Shown: piece after piece, positions 35,287 through 44,665 of the stretch | How positions within the stretch are numbered: position 1 is the first letter of the stretch | Layout: each line of letters starts with the position of its first letter | Source: Pyrobaculum oguniense TE7 | GTDB taxonomy: Archaea > Thermoproteota > Thermoprotei > Thermoproteales > Thermoproteaceae | DNA: 64,000 bases | Direction: 5' to 3' | Assembly (NCBI GenBank): GCA_000247545.1 | Contig: CP003316.1 | Location: forward strand, 2,079,233-2,143,232 | Program-made: the position numbers and the translations under genes | Notes under the pieces: model-generated | Told to the model about the DNA's origin: nothing | What the model saw: the letters and a program-made list of their open reading frames with translations, nothing else | Databases searched by the model: none

Positions 35287-36632
35287 CTTTAGCCAAGAGA
35301 GTCGCCACACTAGGACCCTCCACAGACGCCCTCGCCCCACCCGATATTACAAGACTACTAGACTCCGTCAACGGCGTCAGGATCAACTTGGCTCACGCGA
35401 GTTTAGAGGAGGTGAAGAGCAGGCTGACAACGGTAAGGAGGTACGAGAAGGAGCGGGGTAGGCCGCTGGCCGTTATTGCAGATCTAAAAGGACCCAGCGT
35501 CAGAGTGGGCTCAGTGGATCCAGTAGAGGTGCGGGCTGGAGACCGGGTTGTTTTCAAAATGGGGGATAAGTCAGATGGCTCATACATACCGATATCTACC
35601 AGAGCCTTCTTCCAGACGGCGGAGCCCGGGGATTTAATATTAATGCTCGACGGCAAGCTTAAGCTCAGGGTCAAAGAAGCAGGTCCAGACTACGTGAAGG
35701 CCGTATCGGAATCCGACGGCATCGTGACCAGCGGAAAGGCCGTCGTCATCGAGGGCAAAGATTTCGACCTACCCCAGCCGGCTGAAGAAGATGTAGAAAT
35801 TCTGCAAAGGCTCTCCGCCGTTAAGGAAGAGTTGGACTACATATCTGTAAGCCTTGCCAAGAGTTGTAAAGACGTTGATTCGGTGCGGTCACTCCTCGAG
35901 GAGTTGGGGTACGAGAGTCTAATAGCAGTTAAGGTAGAGAGTAGGGGGGCGGTAGAAAACCTAGAAAGTTTGATACAGTGTAGCGATTACATTGTTGTCG
36001 GGAGGGGCGACTTGGGGCTACACTACAAGCTCGAGCTACTCCCCGCGGTGCAGAGGAGGGTTGTAAACACATGCTTAAAACACGGCAAGCCAGTTGCCGT
36101 AGCCACGCAACTTTTAGACTCAATCCAAAACTCACCCGTCCCCACCAGGGCCGAGGTCAACGACGTGTACACCACAGCGTCTATGGGCGTGGACAGCTTG
36201 TGGCTAACTAACGAAACCGCGGTGGGAAAATACCCCATAGATGCGGTGATGTGGCTCTCTAAAATTTTGGCAAACGTGGAGTACAGTTTTGAAAGCCGAG
36301 CAGAGCCTCGAGATGTTAGAGACCGCTTCGCCTTGGGGCTTGTGGAAATGGCGGAGGACTTGGGCGCAAATATACTGGTTTATAGCATGACCGGAACTCT
36401 GGCCAGGAGAATAGCCAAGTTTAGACCCAGAAACGTAGTTTATGTAGGCACTCCCAACATCAAGGTGGCCCGACGCCTCGCCGCAATATGGGCCCTAGAG
36501 CCTCTCCACGTACCATCAGAAAGCTACGAAGAGGGCCTAGAGAAGTTAACAACACTTAAGGGAACCCCACCCTACGTGGCTACGTTCGGAATTAGGGGAG
36601 GTTCACACACGATAAAAGTAAAGTTCAACTAA
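35283..36632 (+). CDS. pyk: Pyruvate kinase
   Basis: A 449-aa glycolytic enzyme converting phosphoenolpyruvate and ADP to pyruvate and ATP. It begins [10 protein letters not shown], with the K-site and metal residues in [11 protein letters not shown] and VGRGDLGLH. The substrate loop [10 protein letters not shown] and the C-terminal domain with the [11 protein letters not shown] end follow. The usual TNETA signature is present as [11 protein letters not shown]. The GTG start overlaps the fttA stop, a tight operon. The 3' end overlaps the convergent MEMO gene by four bases. Confidence 0.94.
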   Translation: MTLAKRVATLGPSTDALAPPDITRLLDSVNGVRINLAHASLEEVKSRLTTVRRYEKERGRPLAVIADLKGPSVRVGSVDPVEVRAGDRVVFKMGDKSDGSYIPISTRAFFQTAEPGDLILMLDGKLKLRVKEAGPDYVKAVSESDGIVTSGKAVVIEGKDFDLPQPAEEDVEILQRLSAVKEELDYISVSLAKSCKDVDSVRSLLEELGYESLIAVKVESRGAVENLESLIQCSDYIVVGRGDLGLHYKLELLPAVQRRVVNTCLKHGKPVAVATQLLDSIQNSPVPTRAEVNDVYTTASMGVDSLWLTNETAVGKYPIDAVMWLSKILANVEYSFESRAEPRDVRDRFALGLVEMAEDLGANILVYSMTGTLARRIAKFRPRNVVYVGTPNIKVARRLAAIWALEPLHVPSESYEEGLEKLTTLKGTPPYVATFGIRGGSHTIKVKFN

Positions 36633-37474
36633 CGGTGGAACAATATACTCGCATACCCCACAGTTTCGTCCTTGTACCCACTTGTATCGCCTGAAGTTGC
36701 ATGTTTTAACAACGTCACGTTGCCAAAGCCAAGCTCTTTAGCTATGACGATGAGTGCGCCTATTGGCCCCAGCCCGCATATAGAAATGTCAAACTTAGAG
36801 GCAACTTCGAAAAGCCCCGCCTCGTCGACCTTTAAGATTTTGCTTATAGCCATGTCGTCCTTTTGTACAGTCACTTCATGAGGCTCGTAGTGGTTAAAAT
36901 CTGAGCTTGCCAGCACGTACACATACCTCCCGTACTCCCGTATTGCGGTAGCCACCGCCTTCCCCAACTCTCTTGAAGTTGAAAGAGTCTGCCTCCACAC
37001 CACAATAGGGACGATCCTAACGTCTCCAAAGTAGTACTGGATAAAAGGTATTTGCACCTCCACAGAGTGCTCCTTAGAAAATGCGTAGAAGTCGTCCTCA
37101 ACCCCCTTGTAATGTCTCATAATCAACTCGGCGAGATCGCCGTCTACCTCGACGCGCCCTAGAGGCGTCTCCCACACTCCCGATTTCATAACAGCAACAG
37201 GCGCCCCAATCCCGTAATGGTTGGGGCCAATTATGATAATGGCGTCAGGCTTCCCGTAGCCAGCAAGCGCGGAGTACAGCCACGCCGCCACGGGACCCGA
37301 GTATATGTACCCAGCATGCGGCACAACTCCTCCCAACGCCTTCTCCCCCAATTTCGGCATCTGCAACGCCTTTGGGCCAAGCTCATGCTTTATAGACCAG
37401 TCAATTTGTTGAATTAGCTTCTCCTTCTCAGCAGCGTAAAAATACCCCGCCACAGCCGGCTTCCTAACTCTCAT
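36629..37474 (-). CDS. MEMO1/AMMECR2 family protein
   Basis: A 281-aa member of the MEMO family, which has a fold like class III extradiol dioxygenases. The start [17 protein letters not shown] is diagnostic, followed by [13 protein letters not shown] (metal-type His), [11 protein letters not shown], the [10 protein letters not shown] segment and [11 protein letters not shown]. The conserved His and Asp cluster resembles an iron or copper site. The role in archaea is unknown. The start at 37474 has TTTATATCT about 28 nt upstream. Confidence 0.9.
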   Translation of the reverse strand: MRVRKPAVAGYFYAAEKEKLIQQIDWSIKHELGPKALQMPKLGEKALGGVVPHAGYIYSGPVAAWLYSALAGYGKPDAIIIIGPNHYGIGAPVAVMKSGVWETPLGRVEVDGDLAELIMRHYKGVEDDFYAFSKEHSVEVQIPFIQYYFGDVRIVPIVVWRQTLSTSRELGKAVATAIREYGRYVYVLASSDFNHYEPHEVTVQKDDMAISKILKVDEAGLFEVASKFDISICGLGPIGALIVIAKELGFGNVTLLKHATSGDTSGYKDETVGYASILFHR

Positions 37475-37529
37475 TGTATTTCCACAGATACCCGAGATAT
37501 AAATTTCGCGTGCGAGGTCCCCCGTGCCT

Positions 37530-38156
37530 TTAAGTCTGTACTAGCCGCGTTTCAAACTCCTCAGGAGGCACTGGGAGGTCTTGATCTGGCTTTAATTCGC
37601 CGCGCTCTCTTAAAACTTGCCTGGCGAGAATCCAGAAAATCAAGGCGAGGCTTTTCCTGCCCTTATTGTTACAGGGGATCATGAAGTCGATATACTGGTG
37701 CGGCGTGTCCGTGTCTACGAGGGCAATTACGGGTACTCCCATCTTGGCGGCCTCGGCAACGGCCTGGGCGTCTAGCTTTGGATCGACTACGAAGAGGAGG
37801 TCGGCCTCTTGGTAGTGAGGCAAGTTTGGGTTTGTCAAAGTTCCTGGTATAAATCTCCCCGTAAGCGCCTTGCACCCGACGTATTTGCAGAACATCTGTA
37901 CAGGCTTAAAGCCGTAAGGCCTCGTCGTGTGCACCAACACTTTGTCTGGGGGATATCTTGCGATAAACCTAGCGGCGATTTTTAGGCGCTCGTCTATCTT
38001 TTTAATGTCAAATATCCTGAGGCCGTCTGGTCTCACGGCGAATATAAACCCTCTATCTTCAAGATATTTGTTGGAGAGGCGTGTCCCCAGCCTCACGCCG
38101 GCGCTTAGGTATTTCTCCAGGGGCACGAGATATTCATACTGCATCTCCTCCGACAT
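37530..38156 (-). CDS. rps2: 30S ribosomal protein S2
   Basis: A 208-aa small-subunit ribosomal protein. Diagnostic segments are [71 protein letters not shown] and [20 protein letters not shown]. The frame opens at TTG 38171, but the ATG at 38156 is preferred, because TTATTAAC lies about 28 nt upstream and the following sequence suits S2. The FHA gene starts upstream on the same strand, 36 bp away. Confidence 0.94.
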   Translation of the reverse strand: MSEEMQYEYLVPLEKYLSAGVRLGTRLSNKYLEDRGFIFAVRPDGLRIFDIKKIDERLKIAARFIARYPPDKVLVHTTRPYGFKPVQMFCKYVGCKALTGRFIPGTLTNPNLPHYQEADLLFVVDPKLDAQAVAEAAKMGVPVIALVDTDTPHQYIDFMIPCNNKGRKSLALIFWILARQVLRERGELKPDQDLPVPPEEFETRLVQT

Positions 38157-38191
38157 ACCTGAGGACGCCAACTGTGGGTTAATAAGCTTTA

Positions 38192-38647
38192 TCAGGATAG
38201 GGATAGCCTAAGCTTAGTATGTCCAATTCTGATTAGTGCTTGCCTCCCGACGTTCTCAGCCCTAACCCTACGTTCTGATCCGCCTTCTAGCAAAAACGTG
38301 CCGTTGCTACTCCCGAGATCTTCTACCACAATCCCGTTAGATGTAACGATAAGTCTCAGATGTCTTCTAGACACGGTGGGGTCGGGAATAACCACTTGGT
38401 TATCCACTGCCCTCCCCACCGTTACTATCGCGCCCGTCGCCTCGATCTTGAATTCGAACTTTTTCCCCACAAGCGACTCGACAGGGCTTTCCAAAACCTC
38501 CACAGACACCACAACATACGGCAGAGCCGTCTCCTTCGCCACTTGCAACCTCTTCGTAGTTGCCTCTGGCTTGTAAGCCCCGCAAACCCTACACGTCAAC
38601 GCCTCGTCTCTATTCTCGGTTCCGCATACAGGACAGCGCCAAGGCAT
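38192..38647 (-). CDS. Zinc-ribbon plus FHA domain protein
   Basis: A protein of about 151 residues. The N-terminus has a compact zinc ribbon (WRCPVCGTENRDEALTCRVCG), then a linker, and a C-terminal FHA phosphothreonine-recognition domain (VGRAVDNQVV, the SRRHLRL motif, DLGSSNGTFL). This is the layout of ArnA in Sulfolobus, an FHA regulator of archaella phosphorylated by nearby kinases. The frame begins at 38719, but ATG 38647 has TTTTTTAAC about 28 nt upstream and starts directly at the ribbon. It probably binds the phosphorylated product of the adjacent kinase, 91 bp upstream. Confidence 0.85.
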   Translation of the reverse strand: MPWRCPVCGTENRDEALTCRVCGAYKPEATTKRLQVAKETALPYVVVSVEVLESPVESLVGKKFEFKIEATGAIVTVGRAVDNQVVIPDPTVSRRHLRLIVTSNGIVVEDLGSSNGTFLLEGGSERRVRAENVGRQALIRIGHTKLRLSLS

Positions 38648-38738
38648 TGCCCCTTCAAAATATAAGGTTAAAAAACTTAGATAGTTGGCGGCGGGCTTCA
38701 GCAACTTGCGCAACCACATCTCAAAACCTACTGAGGGG

Positions 38739-40187
38739 CTATCTACCGTAAATAGACGCGATAAAACTCACAAGATCTGCCACGGTGGGTCTTTTGGCCG
38801 GATCCAGATCTAGCATTTTGAGAATTATCTCATCCATCCATGGGGGGACGTCCGCCGCGTAGGCGCTTGGCGGCGGAATAGCGTATCCGTTCTCTACAAA
38901 AACGTTAGGGTTTATGCCCGTCAATGCTTCATAGATTACGCAACCCAGCGAGTATATATCCGAGGAAAAGGAGGCCTCCCCATTCTTGACCTCAGGCGCC
39001 GCATATGCAGGCGACATGAAGCTACTCTGGACGCGTCCCCCTATTGCAACCTTCGCGATGCCCATGTCGCCTATCTTCGCAACTTTCCTGTCTTTCGTAA
39101 AAAGTATGTTTTCAGGCTTGATATCTAGGTGGATAATATTACGGCGATGTATGTCGTACAGGCCCTGCGCCAATTGTCTAAACAGCTCAGCCACGTAGCC
39201 CGCCGGTAGCCTCTTCTTAGCTCTCAGCAAATCTCTCAAGGTCCCTCCATCCATGTACTCCAGCAGTATATACGGCGGATTCCTCATATACTGACCTATG
39301 TCCTTGTATCCAACAGCCGGCAGATACACCTCGTAGGCCCTCACTACGTGATACGATTTCAGCTCCAAGTACCTGTTCATCTCCTGGCCAAAAAGATACA
39401 AGATATTCTCGTCCCCAGCCAAGGGCGCTCCCTGGTCGTCAGCAAAACGGAGAATTTTAACAGCATACATGGACTTCTTGAACTTTACTAACAGTACATA
39501 GCTGAAGCCGCCCACACCCAGCAATCGGATTACCTTATACCTACCGCCTAGCCACGAATATAGCCATCCAATAGGCGGATTTACTGACAGGTATAAGACT
39601 CTCTTATACGTGGCAATATACGAAAGTATGAGTACTAGAGGTGGCAGGAAACTTAGATACTGGCCCAAGGCGGTGAGATAGTAGAAGTTTACAACGGCAA
39701 CTAGAGCTACGAGCACAAACGATACGTCGATAAGGGCGGCTAGAGTACCAGCCAACACAGACACCGGTGTGAATTCAGGATACACAAATGCAGAAGTTAG
39801 GACAAGAATTGGCATAAGTCTTTCAATTTTTAAAGGCTTGAATCTATATAAATAAATTATTAAAATTGAAAAGACTATAAAGATTCCATCAATAAAATAG
39901 TAAATATATACTAACTTTTCATTTATATAGTACTCTGTCAATATAACCATTTTCATTATAGTTAATATTATAAAGATTAGTAAAATTTGATCTCTATACC
40001 TATCATAAACCGCTCTAAGTAGTATTAGGGCTATCAACGTCGTGTTTAGTGCGACAATAACACCCGTAGAATAGAGCAACAGGATGAAGCTGATGATGCC
40101 CCACACAATCGCCACTATATGTCGATATAGAAACCAGCCCGCCACAGCCAAAACCACCGCGAAGACCGCTACTAGGTAATCGGCCAC
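38739..40187 (-). CDS. Membrane-bound Ser/Thr protein kinase
   Basis: A protein of about 482 residues. The first 195 residues are strongly hydrophobic, probably six to eight membrane helices. The C-terminal kinase domain has a glycine loop (GVGGFSYVLLVK), catalytic Lys (YAVKILRF), an HLDIKPENILF catalytic loop and an MG-type metal loop (IGDMGIAK, DFG changed to DMG). The activation segment ends with SPAYAAPEV. The longest frame starts at 40382 and overlaps moaA; the GTG at 40187 has TTATAACC about 26 nt upstream. It is paired with the FHA gene downstream as a likely kinase and phospho-reader system. Confidence 0.82.
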   Translation of the reverse strand: MADYLVAVFAVVLAVAGWFLYRHIVAIVWGIISFILLLYSTGVIVALNTTLIALILLRAVYDRYRDQILLIFIILTIMKMVILTEYYINEKLVYIYYFIDGIFIVFSILIIYLYRFKPLKIERLMPILVLTSAFVYPEFTPVSVLAGTLAALIDVSFVLVALVAVVNFYYLTALGQYLSFLPPLVLILSYIATYKRVLYLSVNPPIGWLYSWLGGRYKVIRLLGVGGFSYVLLVKFKKSMYAVKILRFADDQGAPLAGDENILYLFGQEMNRYLELKSYHVVRAYEVYLPAVGYKDIGQYMRNPPYILLEYMDGGTLRDLLRAKKRLPAGYVAELFRQLAQGLYDIHRRNIIHLDIKPENILFTKDRKVAKIGDMGIAKVAIGGRVQSSFMSPAYAAPEVKNGEASFSSDIYSLGCVIYEALTGINPNVFVENGYAIPPPSAYAADVPPWMDEIILKMLDLDPAKRPTVADLVSFIASIYGR

Positions 40188-40271
40188 ATGGTGCATATGC
40201 TCGGTGGTTATAAGTATACGTATACTACACGTAAACCGATAACATATTAATCTACCAAATCGTCTAGGTAT

Positions 40272-41204
40272 GTGCTTTTTGATAGATATGGGCGGCCTTT
40301 CCAGAAACTCAGGTACGTCGTTAACGATGAGTGTAACTATAACTGCGTGTTTTGCCATTTTGAGGGCCAGTTGAGGCGCCAAGGGAGTTATTTAACAGCA
40401 GAGGATTACGGCTTCGTATCTTCATTTTTTAGGTCTCTAGGAGTAGCCGACTTCAAGATAACTGGGGGAGAACCCCTGCTGAGACGCGACATTGACCTGA
40501 TAGTTGCCAATGTGGCCAAGACGGGGGCGTACGTCACAGTGACAACCAACGGCTACCTACTGAGAGGGTGGGTGGACAAGCTACGCAAGGCGGGCGTGGC
40601 GAGGCTAAACGTGTCGGTACACACCACAGATCCTGAAAAATACGCCAAGATAACCAACACATCGCCTGCTGTTTTTAGAGAGGTCATGCGGGGCCTAGCC
40701 GAGGCTAGAGACAGAGGACTCTCATTGAAGCTCAACGTAGTGGTGTTAAGAGATATCAATACAGATAGGCAGAGCGTGAAGGAGTTGGTAAAACTGGCGG
40801 CCCGCTTAGGCGCATCGCTTCAGTTTATCGAGCTTATGCCCACAGGGTCAGGTACTAAGATATTTGACAACTTATTCGAGCCCATAGAGTCTATTGTAGA
40901 GATTGTAACGCAGCTAGGGGGGAGGCCTATCGGTGTGCGGAAAGAGCTTCACAATAGGCCTCTGTACTTAGTAGGCGGAGTCGTGGTGGAGTTAATAAAG
41001 AATTTCAACAATTCCCACTTCTGCGCCGGGTGTACTACCATGAGACTCACAAGCGATGGTAAGCTGAAAACATGTATATACGCCGACGACGCGGTGGACT
41101 TGTTACCGTATATAAAATCACGCGACGTCGAGGGCCTTCTATATTCCGTACGCCTAGCGCTGGCAAAGAGACAGCCGAAATTTAAGTTCTACTCCTCGTC
41201 GTAG
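40272..41204 (+). CDS. moaA: GTP 3',8-cyclase MoaA (radical SAM)
   Basis: A 310-aa enzyme that performs the first step of molybdopterin synthesis, converting GTP to 3',8-cyclo-GTP. The radical SAM cluster motif is CNYNCVFCH (CxxxCxxC). The C-terminal second Fe-S cluster ligands are in CAGCTTMRLT and LKTCIY. The SAM-binding GGEPLLRRD is also present. The GTG at 40272 has ATATTAAT about 28 nt upstream. The end overlaps the ModE-like regulator by 16 bp (convergent), a linkage that suits molybdenum or tungsten cofactor control. Confidence 0.95.
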   Translation: MLFDRYGRPFQKLRYVVNDECNYNCVFCHFEGQLRRQGSYLTAEDYGFVSSFFRSLGVADFKITGGEPLLRRDIDLIVANVAKTGAYVTVTTNGYLLRGWVDKLRKAGVARLNVSVHTTDPEKYAKITNTSPAVFREVMRGLAEARDRGLSLKLNVVVLRDINTDRQSVKELVKLAARLGASLQFIELMPTGSGTKIFDNLFEPIESIVEIVTQLGGRPIGVRKELHNRPLYLVGGVVVELIKNFNNSHFCAGCTTMRLTSDGKLKTCIYADDAVDLLPYIKSRDVEGLLYSVRLALAKRQPKFKFYSSS

Positions 41205-41602
41205 TAGGGAATCTCCTCCTCACCTCTGCTCTGTCTCGTTGCGGCGTATTGCTCGATATTTGATAAAAACTCGTTAAATCGGCCCTCCCAAATCTTTGTA
41301 ATACCCTCTACCTCTTTGCTCATATCCTCGTAGTATTTTAGCAACAGCTTACCAACTTCGGTGAGCTCAGACACTCCCCGCTCTTTGCCGCCTCTCCTGG
41401 ATTCAACCAGCGGCACGCCTAAGGTATCTTCAAGCTTTTTTATGTAAGTCCATATAAACTTGTAAGAATATCCAAGCTTTCTTGCAGCAGATGCTATCGA
41501 GCCCGTCTCCTCTAAGGCTTTGAGAATATTGTAGATGCCTGGCCCTATTATTTCTTGGCCATCCTTATCGACCCAGATGCGTATCTTCACCTTAATAACC
41601 AC
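41189..41602 (-). CDS. ModE-like transcriptional regulator
   Basis: A 137-aa protein with the N-terminal winged helix of ModE (ILKALEETGSIASAARKLGYSYKFIWTYIKKLEDTLGVPLVE, read in order at residues 27-68), the DNA-binding domain of molybdate-responsive regulators. The C-terminal molybdate-binding (TOBE) domain is missing; a charged helix replaces it. It may be a DNA-binding-only homologue that senses through another partner. GTG 41602 has TTTTAATT about 25 nt upstream. It is convergent with moaA. Confidence 0.85.
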   Translation of the reverse strand: MVIKVKIRIWVDKDGQEIIGPGIYNILKALEETGSIASAARKLGYSYKFIWTYIKKLEDTLGVPLVESRRGGKERGVSELTEVGKLLLKYYEDMSKEVEGITKIWEGRFNEFLSNIEQYAATRQSRGEEEIPYYDEE

Positions 41603-41632
41603 GGTGTTTAGTTCAGGAGAATTAAAATAGAT

Positions 41633-42892
41633 TCACAAGCGCCGTATTTGGGATATCTTGGCCCACTTCCCCAAATATTCGCCTATCCTAATTAGCTCGT
41701 TGAGTTTCGTAGTTCTCTCACCTCCCATTATACCGGTCTTTATAACCTCGGCGCCCAGCCCGACGGCTATGTGGGCCAATGTCCTGTACTCGGTATCTCC
41801 AGACCTGTGAGACACAATGATGCGCATGCCGAAGTCCCTGGCCGTGGATACAGCCTGGTGCGTCCTGAGGAGCGTCCCAATTTGGTCAGGTTTTATAATC
41901 ACCCCAGTCGCCGCCTTCATTTTGCCGCCCTGTTTAATACGTTCAGGGTTTGTAACGAACAGATCGTCTCCCACTATTAGCCTGTCTTTAAACCTCTCCG
42001 TCAACTCTGCAAATGATTGGAAATCCTCTTCGTGGAAGGGATCCTCTACGTAGACTAGGTCAAACTCCTCCACTAGTTTAGACACGAAATCCAACTGCTC
42101 TCTTGGGCTTCGCTCCACCCCCTCGTTTTTGTAGACGTACTTCTCTCCGTTCCACAGACTTGAAGATGCCATATCTACCCCCAGCCCGATCTCTACACCG
42201 AGCTCCCGCCCCACCTCGCCGGCGACCTCCTTTAATATTCTAAGAGCCGTTACAGATGAAATACGTGGAGTCCACGCCCCCTCGTCGTTTTTACCACCAG
42301 TAAACGTCGTATCTACCTTGAGGATGTGTTTAAGGACGCGCTTGTGAATTTCCACGTTTGTATACACGGCTGTATAAACATCGGGAGGGTTCAGCGGTAT
42401 TACGAGAAATTCCTGAATATCGGGACCCAACCTCCTGCTATGTTTGCCACCACCTATGACATTACCCAAGGGCAACGGCAGTTTTCTGGCATACGCCCCT
42501 CCCAAGAAGGCATATAGAGGCACTCCCAGAGCCGCCGCGCCGGCTTCCGCCGCCACGAAGGAGGTGGCTATAGCCACGGCTCCGCCGATCCTCTCAAACC
42601 TCGGCGTCCCGTCCACCTCCTCCAGCTTCCCATCTACAGTATAGGGCTCTGTGACGTCTAGCCCAACTATCTCGGGCGCCACAAGTTTCTCAAATGCGGC
42701 CATGGCGGCGTCCACACCCCCCTCGGGGAAGTAGAGAACCTCGTGGGCCCCCCTCGACGCTCCGGCAGGCGCCGCGGCTCTGGCAACAAGAATGTCGCCG
42801 GTTGCGACGTCTTCAACGGTTAGCTCAACCTCCACCGTTACGTCGCCGCGGCCCGTAAAAATTTTACGAATCCAAGCGTCTTGTATCTGCAT
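41633..42892 (-). CDS. eno: Enolase
   Basis: A 419-aa glycolytic enzyme interconverting 2-phosphoglycerate and phosphoenolpyruvate. Family landmarks are GASRGAHE near the N-terminus, the VEDPFHEEDF metal-binding segment, GDDLFVTNPERI, KPDQIGTL (with the catalytic Lys) and SHRSGDTEY near the end. The length is typical. The ATG at 42892 is preceded by ATATAAAC about 26 nt upstream. Together with pyk in this window it covers the lower Embden-Meyerhof steps, although the genes are not in one operon. Confidence 0.96.
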   Translation of the reverse strand: MQIQDAWIRKIFTGRGDVTVEVELTVEDVATGDILVARAAAPAGASRGAHEVLYFPEGGVDAAMAAFEKLVAPEIVGLDVTEPYTVDGKLEEVDGTPRFERIGGAVAIATSFVAAEAGAAALGVPLYAFLGGAYARKLPLPLGNVIGGGKHSRRLGPDIQEFLVIPLNPPDVYTAVYTNVEIHKRVLKHILKVDTTFTGGKNDEGAWTPRISSVTALRILKEVAGEVGRELGVEIGLGVDMASSSLWNGEKYVYKNEGVERSPREQLDFVSKLVEEFDLVYVEDPFHEEDFQSFAELTERFKDRLIVGDDLFVTNPERIKQGGKMKAATGVIIKPDQIGTLLRTHQAVSTARDFGMRIIVSHRSGDTEYRTLAHIAVGLGAEVIKTGIMGGERTTKLNELIRIGEYLGKWAKISQIRRL

Positions 42893-42912
42893 ATACCAGT
42901 CTTATTGGGGGT

Positions 42913-43521
42913 TTATATCTCTGGTATAAGCAACTTCTGCTGGGTTGTGAATATTCTCTTGAATCCCTCCCTCTTAGTGATAGTAACAACGTCGATACCC
43001 TCACCAGATCCGGGGTCGTTCCTAATCGCCGCTTTTATAGCATTTATCGCCAAGTCGACGGCCTCCTCCACCGTCAAGTCGCCTCGATATCCGACCTCGA
43101 GGACTCCTTTGGCGTAAGGCGAGCCGCTTCCGGTGGCTACGTACTTCTCCTTGGTGACTGTGCCGAGCCAATCCACCATGTACATAACCGCGCCTTCTTC
43201 CTCGTCTACGCCGCCGATAATGGAGTGTACGACGTATACATAAGGCCGCGAATAGAAGAGGATGAGGGACATGTAGTTCACCAGCGCGCGAATCGGAATA
43301 GGCCTCCTGAACTGAGTTTTGTACTCCCGCGCCCTCACCGTAAGAAAAGACAGTATATTCTGAAGATCTGCCACACCCCCGGACATCGTAGCCGCAACAT
43401 GGTCATCTATCTTCCAAAGCTTTTCTCCTTTCTTGTGGGCTATGTAGTAGCCAGCAGTGACGCGCTTATCAGTAGCTAATACAACGCCATCCTTTACCAC
43501 TATGCCCACCGTGGTAGTCAT
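42913..43521 (-). CDS. psmB: 20S proteasome beta subunit
   Basis: A 202-aa catalytic proteasome subunit. The N-terminus reads M-TTTVGIVVKDG, so the catalytic Thr directly follows the initiator Met and no real propeptide exists. The active-site Asp (ATDKR) and Lys (LWKIDDH) are present, as is the MSGGVADLQ segment. The length is normal for a beta subunit without propeptide. The ATG at 43521 has CTTATTAAT about 28 nt upstream. Confidence 0.92.
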   Translation of the reverse strand: MTTTVGIVVKDGVVLATDKRVTAGYYIAHKKGEKLWKIDDHVAATMSGGVADLQNILSFLTVRAREYKTQFRRPIPIRALVNYMSLILFYSRPYVYVVHSIIGGVDEEEGAVMYMVDWLGTVTKEKYVATGSGSPYAKGVLEVGYRGDLTVEEAVDLAINAIKAAIRNDPGSGEGIDVVTITKREGFKRIFTTQQKLLIPEI

Positions 43522-43624
43522 TGAGACAGGTTCAGAAACCTATTAATAAGTATTCCCAGGTTGGCGGTGACGCCGATATCTCGCCGCAATTCCAATTCTT
43601 TATGGAAAGATGTTGTGTTCTTGT

Positions 43625-44314
43625 TTACGCCTTTATCTCGACTTCCTGTACAAACCGTACCTTCTTCACTTCTGGGAATTTTGTCGAAATCTCAGAGGCG
43701 TATTGTAGCAGAACTCCGCCTATCCGCTCGTACAGCAGTACCTCGGCCGGCAGTGTTATTGTGAGAGTCTCCCCCTCCAGCCTCGCCTTTATCTTTTCTT
43801 CTGAAATTCTGGGGAGGTAGAGCCTTAGCAACGCTACGGCCTTCTCCTCGGCTGTGGCTAGCTTCTTTACGACACGTCCCCTTACAATAAAGGCGTTGCC
43901 TGCGAGGGGGTGGTTGAAGTCGAGGACGACACGGCCGCCGGAAATGGAGACTACTCTTGCCCTCTGTCCCTCGAAGTCCACCACGTCGCCCACGCTGGGA
44001 ACAACGCCGTGTCTGTGGAACTCCCTGATTGAGACCACCTTGACCTTGTTGGGGTCTCGGACGCCGTAAGCCTTCTCCGGGGGCACCTCCACCTCAAAAT
44101 CTTGGCCTTCTTCTGCGCTAAGCAGTGCGCTCTCCACAGGCTCCCAGAGAGGTGTTTCCCCAACCACCACTAGCCTGGGGCCATACACCTCCTCCGGCCG
44201 GTAGATCCCCACCTCTTTGGCCACCGCCTCTTGGGTAGTCTCAATCACCTTACCCCCATCTTTTAGAATAACGGTGTAGTCCAGAAGGATGTAGTCTCCC
44301 TTACTGAGCGGCAT
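43625..44314 (-). CDS. FKBP-type peptidyl-prolyl isomerase, SlyD-like
   Basis: A 229-aa FKBP-type chaperone. The FKBP core lies at both ends of an inserted chaperone flap: KGDYILLDYTVILKDGG, then GEDTPLWE-like region reading VVGETPLWEPVE, FEVEVPPEKAYGVRDP, the flap (VPSVGDVVDFEGQRARV) and DFNHPLAGNAF. A C-terminal extension of about 80 residues resembles that of long archaeal SlyD proteins. It begins 2 bp after rps17e, an operon linking a nascent-chain chaperone to translation. Confidence 0.88.
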   Translation of the reverse strand: MPLSKGDYILLDYTVILKDGGKVIETTQEAVAKEVGIYRPEEVYGPRLVVVGETPLWEPVESALLSAEEGQDFEVEVPPEKAYGVRDPNKVKVVSIREFHRHGVVPSVGDVVDFEGQRARVVSISGGRVVLDFNHPLAGNAFIVRGRVVKKLATAEEKAVALLRLYLPRISEEKIKARLEGETLTITLPAEVLLYERIGGVLLQYASEISTKFPEVKKVRFVQEVEIKA

Positions 44315-44316
44315 AG

Positions 44317-44532
44317 CTACGCAGCTGTCTCCGCTTTTTCTTGTGCCTTACGCCTTTTGATGAGCCTTGTTATGTAGCCTGCCACCTTATTCCTAACAGT
44401 TTTGCTAGGTATCTCTGCTAGCTCGGCAACTGCTTTTTTGTTCTCCTCAAAGCTATCTGTAAACCTATCGGGATAGGTTTCAAGAAGCTTCTCGGCGAGA
44501 GACTTGATGTACTTAGGCTTTACCCGACCCAT
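44317..44532 (-). CDS. rps17e: 30S ribosomal protein S17e
   Basis: A 71-aa small-subunit protein of the archaeal/eukaryal S17e family. The diagnostic segments are [35 protein letters not shown] and the basic C-terminal [14 protein letters not shown]. The length is correct for archaea. The ATG at 44532 has ACATTTAAAT about 29 nt upstream. It heads an operon with the FKBP gene. Confidence 0.94.
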   Translation of the reverse strand: MGRVKPKYIKSLAEKLLETYPDRFTDSFEENKKAVAELAEIPSKTVRNKVAGYITRLIKRRKAQEKAETAA

Positions 44533-44562
44533 GGCGCCCTCCCTGGGAAGACATATTTAAAT

Positions 44563-44613
44563 GTTCAGTGTGCCGTGAAGCTCGTCACGTATCAGACGAG
44601 GTACATCTCAACA
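44563..44613 (-). ncRNA. Candidate C/D box sRNA upstream of rps17e
   Basis: On the minus strand, box D' CTGA (44595-44592) is followed after three bases by a C'-like GTGACGA (44588-44582), then a 13-nt guide and box D CTGA (44568-44565). A weak box C (GTTGAGA, 44612-44606) sits at the 5' end. TTTTTAAATA upstream (44644-44635) places the start close to 44613, and the same element serves rpl2 on the other strand. The degenerate box C makes this uncertain. Confidence 0.3.
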
Positions 44614-44665
44614 CGGCAGGTTGGTGTAAGAAAATATTTAAAAAGCGTTTGCACCACATGGCGCG

